Shown here one piece after another: positions 17,461-26,370 of a DNA stretch of 64,000 nucleotides. The notes under the pieces are model-generated. The model was not told the origin of the DNA. It saw only the letters and a list, made by a program, of their open reading frames with translations, and did no database searches. Source of the DNA: an uncultured Flammeovirgaceae bacterium (lineage in GTDB: Bacteria; Bacteroidota; Bacteroidia; Cytophagales; Cyclobacteriaceae). The stretch is from contig CAKZYJ010000494.1 in NCBI GenBank assembly GCA_937884755.1, positions 1 to 64,000 of the forward strand. The letters are read 5' to 3'. The first letter of the stretch is position 1; each line of letters opens with the position of its first letter. A program made the position numbers and the translations under genes.

Positions 17461-19383
17461 TTATGAAGATGAAGATAAAAATACCAAAGCATAAGGAGGT
17501 AGATCAAGCGGAGTCGAAAATTCACTGAAATCAGATTCTAAAAATGAAGTAGGAGCTTCAAGGGCTGACGCGAAATTTTTTTCGTCTAAAAGCTTAACGC
17601 TGGAAAATAAATCACCTAAGATTTCTATCGATACCGGTTCCGGTTGTAGGTTAGCCATAATGCCCTTGGTGCCTTGATCAGTGCGAACTACTATCCCTTC
17701 TACCTTCCACGGATGGCTGGATTGAACTTCAAATACTTCTTGTACCTGTTCTGACAACAGATAATGAAACACCAGATACATAGGGTAAGGCGTACCAGGA
17801 GGCAACTGGCCAAGCTCAGAGAAAAAAGGCTCTACTTCCCCCGCTACTATTCCCTTTCTACCGACTGTCTCATAGTAGCTTACTGAGCTTACTCCGGACT
17901 GGATTAGATTTCGTAAGCTACCCACTGTCCAGCCTGCCCCAAACAGCGAAGCCTGACGGGTATCCACTGTTGGCGGTAAGGTGTCGGGATCAAGCGTTGG
18001 CTCTGGCCCGGTAGCGTTAGGGTTTCGCCGCATTTTCAGCGTAACGGGCGACACCTGCACCGGAACCCCATTAGCAAACTCCTGGGCACTAGCTATAGTG
18101 TAGGCCTGGGCCTGTAAGGTTTCAATTAATGATTGATTATCAAACTGATGCACCTGAGGATTAATAGAGTAGCTCAAAAAGTCGAGCTGGTTGCTGGGAA
18201 TGCGTTCCCGGTTGAGTTCGGTGAAGAAGTGATCGGTACCACTACCTAATCGAGCATCAGGGAAGTTACGACGTAATATTGGTATCGTTTCGTTTAATAG
18301 TGCTTCGGGAGTTACCTTATGCTCTTGATGCAAAATCAGTACAGATTTTACTTTTACACCCGATACCACATTAATGAAAGCAGTTAGTTCTTCAGAAACA
18401 TCATTGCTAAAATGTAAAGCAACTTCTAGTAAACAGCCTAATATATTTGCCTCTCTTACTGCCTGTCTCCATATTTGCTGCCAATCTGACTCAAAAAGTT
18501 TAATATCTATCCGATAATAGTCAAACTGAATTTCTTTCAGTAGGCTAATATTTTCTTGACTTAACGTATCAACCTCGGCGGAACGTCCGATGCCAATAGC
18601 TGGCAGCTTGGTAGTAGGTTTTTCAGTAATTGTTATTTGTGGAGTACTCTCATTCACCGAAATATTCGAAGGAGCTTGTTCTAGCTTCAGGAAAACCTCT
18701 TGGTATATTCTTTCGCCCTGAGGGACAGTTACCGGAAAAGGTTTCTCCAGTGGAGTGCAGTACGTTTTAAATGAATCGTCGGTCCAGTTGCGCTGATCCT
18801 CAGTCTCAAAAATGTCTCCGCTAAACTCTATCGAAGCCGTTACCTCTTCAGTAGGAGACCAGCGCATCCGACGAATATTCTTAAACGGCTGATGCGGACT
18901 AATGTAAACCGGAAACTTTCCTTCGGTTTTCTCTTCTTCCGAGCTTTCAATTTGGCAATCAGCTCCTGCTACGCTGGCCGGATGCAGCACACAAAAGCCA
19001 ATGCGGTTGCGCTGAAAGGTGCTGAGTGCCTCGCCTTCCATTGCGAAGCGAATGCTTCCATCCGCCTCACCTGTGATACGGTAGGTGGCAGAAAAATCAA
19101 TGTCTCCCTCCCGATAGCGACAGTTATAAGTTATCGCGAAACCATCGTTCAAGTGCTCAATCTTTTCCTGGGTGAGAGTGGGAGCTACTGTATTCCAGTT
19201 CTGATCGCGTACCGCTGAGTAGATCATCCGCAGCAGCTCCACCTCCCCCGCCCGAATGTAACGTAAATTACCTTCTTCGTACTGACAGCTAAGAGGGCCA
19301 GCGCGTAGTTCGGTAACTTCCGGGGGGCGGTGCGACGAACCACCGTAGTACATGGTTTCTTTAGCGGGTGCAGGTTGAGGCAT
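17461..19383 (-). CDS. D-apionate lactonase-like protein
   Basis: ApnL hydrolyses D-apionolactone to D-apionate in apiose catabolism. The protein carries the ApnL-like pattern of an N-terminal beta domain, a TIM-barrel and a C-terminal domain. I recognise LRAGPLSCQYEEGNLRYIR near the N-terminus, RNRIGFCVLHP, and EDQRNWTDDSFKTYCTPL in the N-terminal domain. A barrel-like centre follows, with LLEVALHFSNDVS and LDFLSYSINPQVHQFD. The ORF track uses a GTG at 19434; the ATG at 19381-19383 (MPQPAPAK) gives 640 residues and fits better. There is no signal peptide, so it is cytoplasmic. The gene is divergent from the DUF819 gene. It is isolated from other apn genes, but a GH140-like gene lies 34 kb away. 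Confidence 0.78.
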   Translation of the reverse strand: MPQPAPAKETMYYGGSSHRPPEVTELRAGPLSCQYEEGNLRYIRAGEVELLRMIYSAVRDQNWNTVAPTLTQEKIEHLNDGFAITYNCRYREGDIDFSATYRITGEADGSIRFAMEGEALSTFQRNRIGFCVLHPASVAGADCQIESSEEEKTEGKFPVYISPHQPFKNIRRMRWSPTEEVTASIEFSGDIFETEDQRNWTDDSFKTYCTPLEKPFPVTVPQGERIYQEVFLKLEQAPSNISVNESTPQITITEKPTTKLPAIGIGRSAEVDTLSQENISLLKEIQFDYYRIDIKLFESDWQQIWRQAVREANILGCLLEVALHFSNDVSEELTAFINVVSGVKVKSVLILHQEHKVTPEALLNETIPILRRNFPDARLGSGTDHFFTELNRERIPSNQLDFLSYSINPQVHQFDNQSLIETLQAQAYTIASAQEFANGVPVQVSPVTLKMRRNPNATGPEPTLDPDTLPPTVDTRQASLFGAGWTVGSLRNLIQSGVSSVSYYETVGRKGIVAGEVEPFFSELGQLPPGTPYPMYLVFHYLLSEQVQEVFEVQSSHPWKVEGIVVRTDQGTKGIMANLQPEPVSIEILGDLFSSVKLLDEKNFASALEAPTSFLESDFSEFSTPLDLPPYALVFLSSSS

Positions 19384-19525
19384 AGCTGAGAGGTTAGGAA
19401 TAAAGTAGTAACTTACAAATTTTTCCGGCACCACTGGGGCTTTTCCTGCTCTTTTGAATCAGGTTGAATTGTTGTACCCAAATCTTTATTGACACTTTTC
19501 GGCAGAAGTAGCTATTCTAAAAGTT

Positions 19526-20713
19526 TTGGTTACTTTGCGAGTTCAAACTCTACTGCCGGTGCCCGATCAATCCTTATATGTGCTTAGTATGTTATGCCTC
19601 AGTGTGCTTATCTGCGAATGGCTGGTGCGAACTACTTTTCTCAAGCACTTGAGCACGGCTCTACTAGTTATTCTATTCGTAGCTTTAATTGCCAATCTGG
19701 GAATTATCCCTTCGGCTTCTCAGGGTTCGCCGGTATACTCAGGTATTTTTGCCTACGTAGCCCCGTTGTCTATCTTTTTCCTACTACTGGATGTAAATCT
19801 GGAAAGCATTCGACGGGCAGGTGCTCCCATGCTCATTCTGTTCGGTATTGGTATTTTGGGGACAGTAGTAGGAGTGTTAGTCGGAATGTTTCTCATCAAC
19901 GGGGCCGAACAATTTAACGAACTGTATCCGCCCATCAGCGGGATGTTCGTGGGCACCTACACCGGAGGAAGCGTCAACTTCAACGCTATCGCCATTCACT
20001 ATAATGTGATGGAAGAAGGAGTGCTATACGCTGGTATGGCCGCGGTAGATAATATTATTACCGCCCTGTGGATGGTAGTAACACTAACTATTCCTACCCT
20101 TTTCCGACGAGGGATGAAGAAAATCGCGCCTAGTGCTCCTGCCCCGGCGGTAGAAGAGCAGCATCCCGAACGGGAAAAGGAAACTATTGGGGTAATGTCC
20201 CTTAGCATCCTGCTAAGTTTAGGTTTGTTCACATTACTCGTATCTAACATCATGGCCGACTGGCTGGCTACGTTTGGCATTGTCATTCCTTCTATACTGA
20301 TTCTGACTACCATTGCGCTGCTATTAGCTCAGATACCCAGTGTACACCAATTGCCAGGCGGACATCTACTCGGCTTATTCAGCGTCTACTTATTCCTGGC
20401 GGTAATTGGTGCCTACTGCGAGTTTGCCGCTCTTAGCCAGATTGGAGACTTAGCCTGGCGCCTGTTGGTGCTGGTAGTTACTATTGTACTGATACACGGC
20501 TTATTCACCTTCGGAGCCGCTGCGCTGGGTAAACTAGATTGGGATGTTGCCGCCGTGGCTTCCCAGGCCAACATTGGCGGATCATCATCGGCGCTAGCCC
20601 TAGCTAAAAGCCTGAACCGGATGGATTTGTATCTACCAGGAATTTTGGTAGGCGCACTGGGGAATGGCGTTGGCACGTATCTGGGTTTTCTAATTGCTGG
20701 CTGGTTAGCGTAG
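19526..20713 (+). CDS. DUF819 family integral membrane protein
   Basis: A 395-residue polytopic membrane protein of the DUF819 (YjcL-like) family, a group of predicted transporters with no fixed substrate. I see about ten hydrophobic helices. Typical family segments are PLSIFFLLLDVNLESIRRAG, GMFVGTYTGGSVNFNAIA, MAAVDNIITALWM and ASQANIGGSSSALALAKS. The GTYTGGSVN and NIGGSSSA loops look like a symmetric pair of substrate-site repeats. The start is uncertain: the track begins at TTG 19526, and the first ATG in frame is 63 nt later (19589), within the first helix. It is divergent from the apionate-lactonase-like gene and may serve the same catabolic theme, which is inference only. Confidence 0.82.
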   Translation: MVTLRVQTLLPVPDQSLYVLSMLCLSVLICEWLVRTTFLKHLSTALLVILFVALIANLGIIPSASQGSPVYSGIFAYVAPLSIFFLLLDVNLESIRRAGAPMLILFGIGILGTVVGVLVGMFLINGAEQFNELYPPISGMFVGTYTGGSVNFNAIAIHYNVMEEGVLYAGMAAVDNIITALWMVVTLTIPTLFRRGMKKIAPSAPAPAVEEQHPEREKETIGVMSLSILLSLGLFTLLVSNIMADWLATFGIVIPSILILTTIALLLAQIPSVHQLPGGHLLGLFSVYLFLAVIGAYCEFAALSQIGDLAWRLLVLVVTIVLIHGLFTFGAAALGKLDWDVAAVASQANIGGSSSALALAKSLNRMDLYLPGILVGALGNGVGTYLGFLIAGWLA

Positions 20714-20799
20714 GGACATTATTAGCACTGCTCTCGCTGAGTTATCCTAAACAATCCATCTGGTCAATATTGTTTATGTTCTTAGTTAACACTCGATCT

Positions 20800-21780
20800 A
20801 TGGCTTATACTACAAAACATCTAACCTGCTTGATTTACCTCACGCTCTGTTTGGTTTCTGTTGGCTTTTCCCAACCCGGTCCAGCGCTGGTACCCGTGAT
20901 TGAAGGTGATTGGTGGACAGTGGCGGGCAACCCCGATCTGGGTAAGCTTACCTCCGATGAGCAGCAGCCAGTTGATTTTGGTATCTGGCAGGCGGCCGAT
21001 AGCACCTGGCAGCTTTGGTCATGCATTCGTAAAACTAAGGCACCCGGTAAAACCCGACTGTTTCATCGCTGGCAAGCCGCTAACCTTACCGACCACGACT
21101 GGACCCCTATGGGCATTGCCATGCAGGCTGATCCAGATTTAGGAGAAGAACCCGGCGGTATGCAGGCTCCCTATGTTACCCGCATTGATAATATGTACCA
21201 TATGTTCTACGGCGACTGGAACCGCATTTGTCTGGCCATCAGTCCCGACGGAATCCGTTTTGAACGCAAGCTGAGCGATGATTCCCCAGCCCTATTTGGT
21301 GACCCCGCCGAAACCAATACCCGCGATGCGATGGTGCTGCACGAAAACGATACCTTTTACGCCTATTATACCGCTCATCCCAACCAGATTGGCGCAGTCT
21401 ATTTACGAACTTCTACTGATCTGGAAACCTGGAGCGAGTCTACTAAGGTAGCCTACGGCGGACAGGCCGGAGGTGATAAGTTCTGGTTAGCCGAGTGCCC
21501 TTTCGTAGTAAAACATCCTTCGGGCTACTATTATCTATTCCGTACTCAATCCTACGGGCGGGTGGTGGATGGCATTACCGAAACCATTCCAAAAACCAGC
21601 GTCTACCGCTCCAAAAACCTGTACGACTTTGGCGTAGACGATGACCAATATTTTGTGGGTACACTGCCAGTTGCTGCCCCCGAAATTTTTCAGCATCAAG
21701 GCCAGTGGTACATCGCAGCTCTTCTACCCGATTTGCAGGGTATCCGCATAGCCGAACTTCACTGGGCACCAGCTCCCTGA
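20800..21780 (+). CDS. Secreted GH43/GH32-like five-bladed beta-propeller protein
   Basis: The preferred start is the ATG at 20800 (MAYTTKHLTCLIYLTLCLVSVGFSQ, a good signal peptide); the track begins 30 nt earlier at TTG. The mature part has the repeated W-x-hydrophobic strands of five-bladed glycosidase propellers: VDFGIWQAADSTWQLWSCIRK, QAPYVTRIDNMYHMFYGDW, TRDAMVLHENDTFYAYYTA, LAECPFVVKHPSGYYYLFRT and APEIFQHQGQWYIAAL. Acidic residues in DFGIW, RDAMV and AECPF sit where catalytic residues would be expected. The family is best described as GH43/GH32-like; substrate unknown. Its 3' end overlaps the convergent amidase gene by 22 nt. Confidence 0.72.
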   Translation: MAYTTKHLTCLIYLTLCLVSVGFSQPGPALVPVIEGDWWTVAGNPDLGKLTSDEQQPVDFGIWQAADSTWQLWSCIRKTKAPGKTRLFHRWQAANLTDHDWTPMGIAMQADPDLGEEPGGMQAPYVTRIDNMYHMFYGDWNRICLAISPDGIRFERKLSDDSPALFGDPAETNTRDAMVLHENDTFYAYYTAHPNQIGAVYLRTSTDLETWSESTKVAYGGQAGGDKFWLAECPFVVKHPSGYYYLFRTQSYGRVVDGITETIPKTSVYRSKNLYDFGVDDDQYFVGTLPVAAPEIFQHQGQWYIAALLPDLQGIRIAELHWAPAP

Positions 21781-23468
21781 TTCTCAGCTATCACTTCCGG
21801 CAGGAAAAACTCGGGGTGCTGATCTTCTAGATCAGTGGCTTGCTGGTAGGTGTGGGCTACTTCCAGAATGGTAGCTTCGTCGTACAGATTACCGATAAAG
21901 GTAATGCTCTGTGGGTGGCCTTCCTCATCAAAGCCGATGGGTACTACCACTACCGGATGGCCAGTCATGTTGGTAATTAGCAATTGGCGTCCGCCCCGAG
22001 TGGGGGTAACTACCACATCGTACTGCTGCATCAGCGAGTCCATCGCCTGGACTAGCTGATAGCGATAACGGTTCGCCTGAATGTACTCCACCGCTGGAAT
22101 AAAGCGCGACTGCCGCAACGCATTGGGCCGGGAACGTTCATCCTGCCGTACCAGTGAGTCATCCCGATTGCTGCGGGTGAGATCATCAAAGGCCGCTCCC
22201 GCTTCAGCATACATGATCAGTGATAAAATCTTTACTGGGAGGGTGCTACTATCCGGTAGGTCTACCGATTGTAAATCAGCTCCTAACTCCCGTAAGGTAG
22301 CCAGAGCCTGCTCGTTATTAGCTTGAGCGGTGGTATCCTTTTCAAAGTATTTTTCCACAAAACCCATTCGTAAGTCCGATAGATCAACTTCGCCATCGTA
22401 AGCAAAATCGGCGCCTACCGTAGTCTGGTCATTAGCATCCGCGCCCCGAATGGCATCAAACACCAGTGCAGCGTCTTCCGCCGAGCGGCAGATTGGGCCC
22501 ACTTTATCCAGGCTCCAACTCAGGGTCATCACTCCGTGGCGGCTCACCCGTCCGAAGGTAGGACGCAACCCGCTGGCTCCGCAACGGGTAGAGGGCGAAC
22601 TGATAGAACCCATCGTTTCGGTACCGATGGCGAAACCAACTAGGCCGGCTACTACTGCTGAGGCTGAACCCGCCGATGACCCGCTGGCGCCTTGCTCTAA
22701 ATCCCAAGGATTTTTAGTGGTGCCGCCAAACCACACATCGCCCCGAGCCAAAGCTCCCGAGGTAAGCTTAGCGATGAGTACTGCTCCGGCATCTTCCAGC
22801 TTTCTTACTACAGTGGCAGTTTCGTTAATCATCTGATTTTTATGGGTGTTGGCCCCCCAGGTGGTTTTGTAGCCTTCTACTGCCAACAGATCCTTTACTC
22901 CGTAGGGAATACCGTGCAACGGCCCCCGATACTTACCCTGCTGTATCTCTTCATCCGCTCTACGAGCCTGCTCCAGCGCTAACTCTTCGGTAACGGTAAT
23001 TACACTCAGCAGGGTATCGTCATAGCGGCGGATACGATCAAGGTACAACTGAGTAAGCTCCATCGATGTAATTTGCCGACTCCTCAAGAGCGAAGCCAGT
23101 TCTAAAATACTGTAAAACGCCAGTGCGTCCTGATTAGCCGGCAGGGCTACTTCAACCGGAATATCCCACTTCGGGGTAATGGAAGAAGTGTCTACGGAAA
23201 AGCCTTTGGGTACCGGATTGAACAGCAGGACGGGTGGCACTTCATTTTTTAGGGTATACTGATGCATCAAATCAAAATCCTCGGCGTTATCCCGCACATC
23301 CGCCAGTAGCGTGTCAATTTCATCGTCGGTCAGATCCAGAGCTAGTAGTTTCTGGGCAGCCTGTACGTCATTATCGATAATCTTCCCGTCCGGTTGAGGC
23401 CCGAACGACAAAAAACAGACAAAAGCAGTAACGAGAGCCGTAGCAGCAATGATCAATAGGTACTTCAC
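21759..23468 (-). CDS. Amidase-signature family amidase (exported or membrane-anchored)
   Basis: This is a 569-residue amidase-signature enzyme that hydrolyses amide bonds. The N-terminus (MKYLLIIAATALVTAFVCFL) is a signal peptide or membrane anchor. The Ser-cisSer-Lys triad is visible: Lys in PYGVKDLLAVEG, the cis-Ser in the glycine/serine stretch GASGSSAGSASAVVAG, and the nucleophile Ser in GTETMGSISSPSTRCG. An extra 120-residue N-terminal region precedes the core, as in other Bacteroidota secreted amidases. It is closely related in layout to enzymes annotated as Asp/Glu-tRNA amidotransferase A, but the signal sequence and lack of gatB/gatC argue against that role. Substrate unknown. Confidence 0.88.
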   Translation of the reverse strand: MKYLLIIAATALVTAFVCFLSFGPQPDGKIIDNDVQAAQKLLALDLTDDEIDTLLADVRDNAEDFDLMHQYTLKNEVPPVLLFNPVPKGFSVDTSSITPKWDIPVEVALPANQDALAFYSILELASLLRSRQITSMELTQLYLDRIRRYDDTLLSVITVTEELALEQARRADEEIQQGKYRGPLHGIPYGVKDLLAVEGYKTTWGANTHKNQMINETATVVRKLEDAGAVLIAKLTSGALARGDVWFGGTTKNPWDLEQGASGSSAGSASAVVAGLVGFAIGTETMGSISSPSTRCGASGLRPTFGRVSRHGVMTLSWSLDKVGPICRSAEDAALVFDAIRGADANDQTTVGADFAYDGEVDLSDLRMGFVEKYFEKDTTAQANNEQALATLRELGADLQSVDLPDSSTLPVKILSLIMYAEAGAAFDDLTRSNRDDSLVRQDERSRPNALRQSRFIPAVEYIQANRYRYQLVQAMDSLMQQYDVVVTPTRGGRQLLITNMTGHPVVVVPIGFDEEGHPQSITFIGNLYDEATILEVAHTYQQATDLEDQHPEFFLPEVIAENQGAGAQ

Positions 23469-23550
23469 AAATGAATACGGTTAAATATAGATGAAGAAAA
23501 TATTTGCCATCCCGTTACAGATTTTTTTGATAAATCCCTCATATTACTAT

Positions 23551-26181
23551 CTACTCTGCCACGGATTGATTCTCGTCTGATTGAAGAGTAGGCAGGTCGT
23601 CGATAGTGCTGCTGTAGATAGCATTAAAGATCAGTTTGTAGGTACTGCGGGGCTGCCCCCGAAACTGAGGGCGGAAGCCAAACAGTATAATATCACCCTG
23701 GCCGTGCATTACGTGCATGAGCGCGCCTTTGCCGCCAATGTGTTTCTTTTCACCAAGCGCCCACCCGCTCATCAGTAAATCATCTTTCGCATAACGAACT
23801 ACGGTTTTCACTGGGGGGTCAGGTATTTGCTCAATATCTTCTTTACCACCCTCGCCTTCGCGTTGCTGCTTCACTATTTCAAAGGCCCGGCTGCGGGAGA
23901 AGGAGGTGGCTACTGTATCTTGCATACCGTAGGCTAGTGGATAGTCAGTATCTACCGTGGCCCGGATTAATGAACCGGGGATAAAAAATTCCTTGCTGGA
24001 TAGGCCCGCTACCGCGTTACGCAATGGTAAGCCAAATTGCTGGATAGCAAAATCACTGGCTTCGTCGAAGGTAATCAAGGTTCCGCCCTGCTTCACGTAA
24101 TTATTTAGCGCTAACGTTCCTTCCAGTCCTAGACCACCGGCATACTCTTCGGGCATGTTGTGTACTGCATGTCCGTGCAAAATACGCGAAGGGCTTTGGT
24201 CGGGAATAATGATCGCGTCGTACCGAGCTAGATCAGCGGTTTGAATTTGCTCATCGTGTAGGGTATCATACTGAAAGCTATACTGGTCTAGTAACCAACG
24301 GGTCCAGCCCTCGTCCATATTGGCCACCCACGACTTATATAATCCCACTCGCGGTTGACGAAGCTGATGCAGGGCCGCCTTGGGCTGATCATTGACTCCA
24401 CTAAATGTCAATCCTAGTGAATCAGCTAGTTGACGCACCTTATTTTCGGCATTGTCCTCATTTTTAATCAATATGGTTCCAGCTACCAGACCACTCGTAC
24501 TCTCACCCAACCAGTAAAGCTCAGCACCATCCTTTAGTAACTGATTTACCGCCAGAGCACTAGCATTATCCTGTGGATTAAGCGCGTAGGCAAACGTAGC
24601 TCTTTTGGCCACTTCCCCAGTAGTGAATTCTACCTCCTGTGTTACTTCCGTTACTTTAATGTCTACTTCTTTATCCAATCGGTCTACGCGTACGCCCATT
24701 TGCATCGGTAGTGTCCAACCAGCCAAATCGTAAGGAGTTTTAGGCGGCCCACCTGGGTAAAGACGCAGATTGGGATACTCTTGTTTCTCTAACAAGTCTT
24801 TTAGATAAGGGCGAAAGGCTTGGGCACCGTACAGCACGTACGAACCCTCAGTGTAGGTAATGTCGCCCAAGCTAAACGAACGAGTAGCTTGGTGTACCTC
24901 CAAGCCACCTTGCAGCAAAATATTAACCAGATTGTAAGCTTCGCTAGGATTCCACTGTTCGGTAGGTACTACGTAGGCGAAAGCGTCGTCTTCGGCTTCA
25001 ATCGCATCGCGGCCCATGCGGTACATGTCATATAGCCACTTTTCTTTACGATCGGCTCCGATGCTGAGGGTCGCCATACCAGCCGTTAGCATATACTCTA
25101 CTGCATCTCGAAAACGAGAATCCCCCCCTTGCCAGGGGTTAGGATAGTTAATCTCAGTCCCGCTAGTAGCAATACCATTGCCGATTGTTTTGGGTACTGA
25201 GTCAGGTGGATAAAAGCGGGGAGTAGGTGTGGTATGGGCTGTTTCGGTCAGTATACCGATCTGATTATGGAAGTAGGGAGCCGTTCGCAATCCTCCGTTC
25301 CACCACATGGTGTAGGTTACATCCGATACCACTCCGGGCATATTGTTTACTGCAAACCGGGTCGCCATTTCGTTACCAACCAAATTCACACCGTTTACCA
25401 CCCCGGGATGAATGTGAGGATTAACCGGCTTAGAGAAGGGCGGAATAAAGATTCGGGCCCAACGGGGAGCTGACTGATGCTGGTTGAGTACAATTTGCGG
25501 ATACCATTCATTAAACAGTAAGTTAGTGACTGCTCGGGTTTCGGGTTGGGTATTCATAAACCAATCACGATTGTTGTCGTGCCCCACGTAATAATGGTAA
25601 AGTACTGGAGGATTAGACGTTTCGTAGGGTGTCCCTAAATTTTTCTCATACCAATTAGCCACTATATCTAATCCATCAGGGTTGATATTGGGCATTAGCA
25701 TAAAAATGACGTTTTCACGAATTTTACGCATCTCCGGGGTTTCTTCAGTAGCTACCATATAGGCCAGCTCCGGCGGGAACTGAGTAGTAGCTCTTTCGGT
25801 AGAGTGAATACCTCCGTCAACCCAGACAATGGCTTTGCCTTCCTGGGCTAGCTGTTGGGCTTCTTCGTCGGAAATACGTGCCCGAGCTAGCTTAGTGTTA
25901 ATGTCTTTCCAGCGGTCTAACTGCTGTAGGTTTTCTTCGCTCGAGATAAATAGTACGTACAGTGGGCGACCTAACACTGAGGTACCAATTTGTTGCATCC
26001 GTACCCGATCACTAGCTGCATCCAGTTGCTTCAGGTAATCGGTGATTTGCGAGTAATCCGCAATTTTATAATCAGCCCCCATCTGAAAACCAATTACTTC
26101 TTTGGGAGTAGGGACTTGGGCGAGAAGGGACGTAGATACTAAAAGGAATAAAAGGTGAAAGATGCGTAGGCTCCGGTTCAT
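23551..26181 (-). CDS. Secreted M14-family zinc carboxypeptidase (876 aa)
   Basis: A second large exported M14 peptidase. The ATG at 26179-26181 (MNRSLRIFHLLFLLVSTSLLAQ) gives a clean signal peptide, so I prefer it to the track start 60 nt upstream. The zinc motif is HSTE (in DGGIHSTERATTQ), and MPNINPDGLDIVANWYEK and GHDNNRDWFM follow. The third ligand is likely in LNQHQSAPRWARIF. The catalytic Glu is in GILTETAHTTPTP. The C-terminal 400 residues resemble a class I glutamine-amidotransferase-like domain (RYDAIIIPDQSPSRIL, GLGLEGTLALNNYVKQGG). The architecture matches 13908-16439, but the two differ enough to be old paralogues. Confidence 0.88.
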   Translation of the reverse strand: MNRSLRIFHLLFLLVSTSLLAQVPTPKEVIGFQMGADYKIADYSQITDYLKQLDAASDRVRMQQIGTSVLGRPLYVLFISSEENLQQLDRWKDINTKLARARISDEEAQQLAQEGKAIVWVDGGIHSTERATTQFPPELAYMVATEETPEMRKIRENVIFMLMPNINPDGLDIVANWYEKNLGTPYETSNPPVLYHYYVGHDNNRDWFMNTQPETRAVTNLLFNEWYPQIVLNQHQSAPRWARIFIPPFSKPVNPHIHPGVVNGVNLVGNEMATRFAVNNMPGVVSDVTYTMWWNGGLRTAPYFHNQIGILTETAHTTPTPRFYPPDSVPKTIGNGIATSGTEINYPNPWQGGDSRFRDAVEYMLTAGMATLSIGADRKEKWLYDMYRMGRDAIEAEDDAFAYVVPTEQWNPSEAYNLVNILLQGGLEVHQATRSFSLGDITYTEGSYVLYGAQAFRPYLKDLLEKQEYPNLRLYPGGPPKTPYDLAGWTLPMQMGVRVDRLDKEVDIKVTEVTQEVEFTTGEVAKRATFAYALNPQDNASALAVNQLLKDGAELYWLGESTSGLVAGTILIKNEDNAENKVRQLADSLGLTFSGVNDQPKAALHQLRQPRVGLYKSWVANMDEGWTRWLLDQYSFQYDTLHDEQIQTADLARYDAIIIPDQSPSRILHGHAVHNMPEEYAGGLGLEGTLALNNYVKQGGTLITFDEASDFAIQQFGLPLRNAVAGLSSKEFFIPGSLIRATVDTDYPLAYGMQDTVATSFSRSRAFEIVKQQREGEGGKEDIEQIPDPPVKTVVRYAKDDLLMSGWALGEKKHIGGKGALMHVMHGQGDIILFGFRPQFRGQPRSTYKLIFNAIYSSTIDDLPTLQSDENQSVAE

Positions 26182-26370
26182 AGTTAGAAAGATCAATAAT
26201 ATAGAACCAGAAAAATACAAAAAATGAGACTCACTAGGCACGTTATTCTGCTAAAAAGTGGCCTATTACGATATTTTAGCAATTGAATTAGCGGTCAGTA
26301 GAAAATTTTAGGCCAGAAGTAAAGGGAAAAGCATTATATTTCCTCCTTTTTTGTTACTAATATTCTTTTT

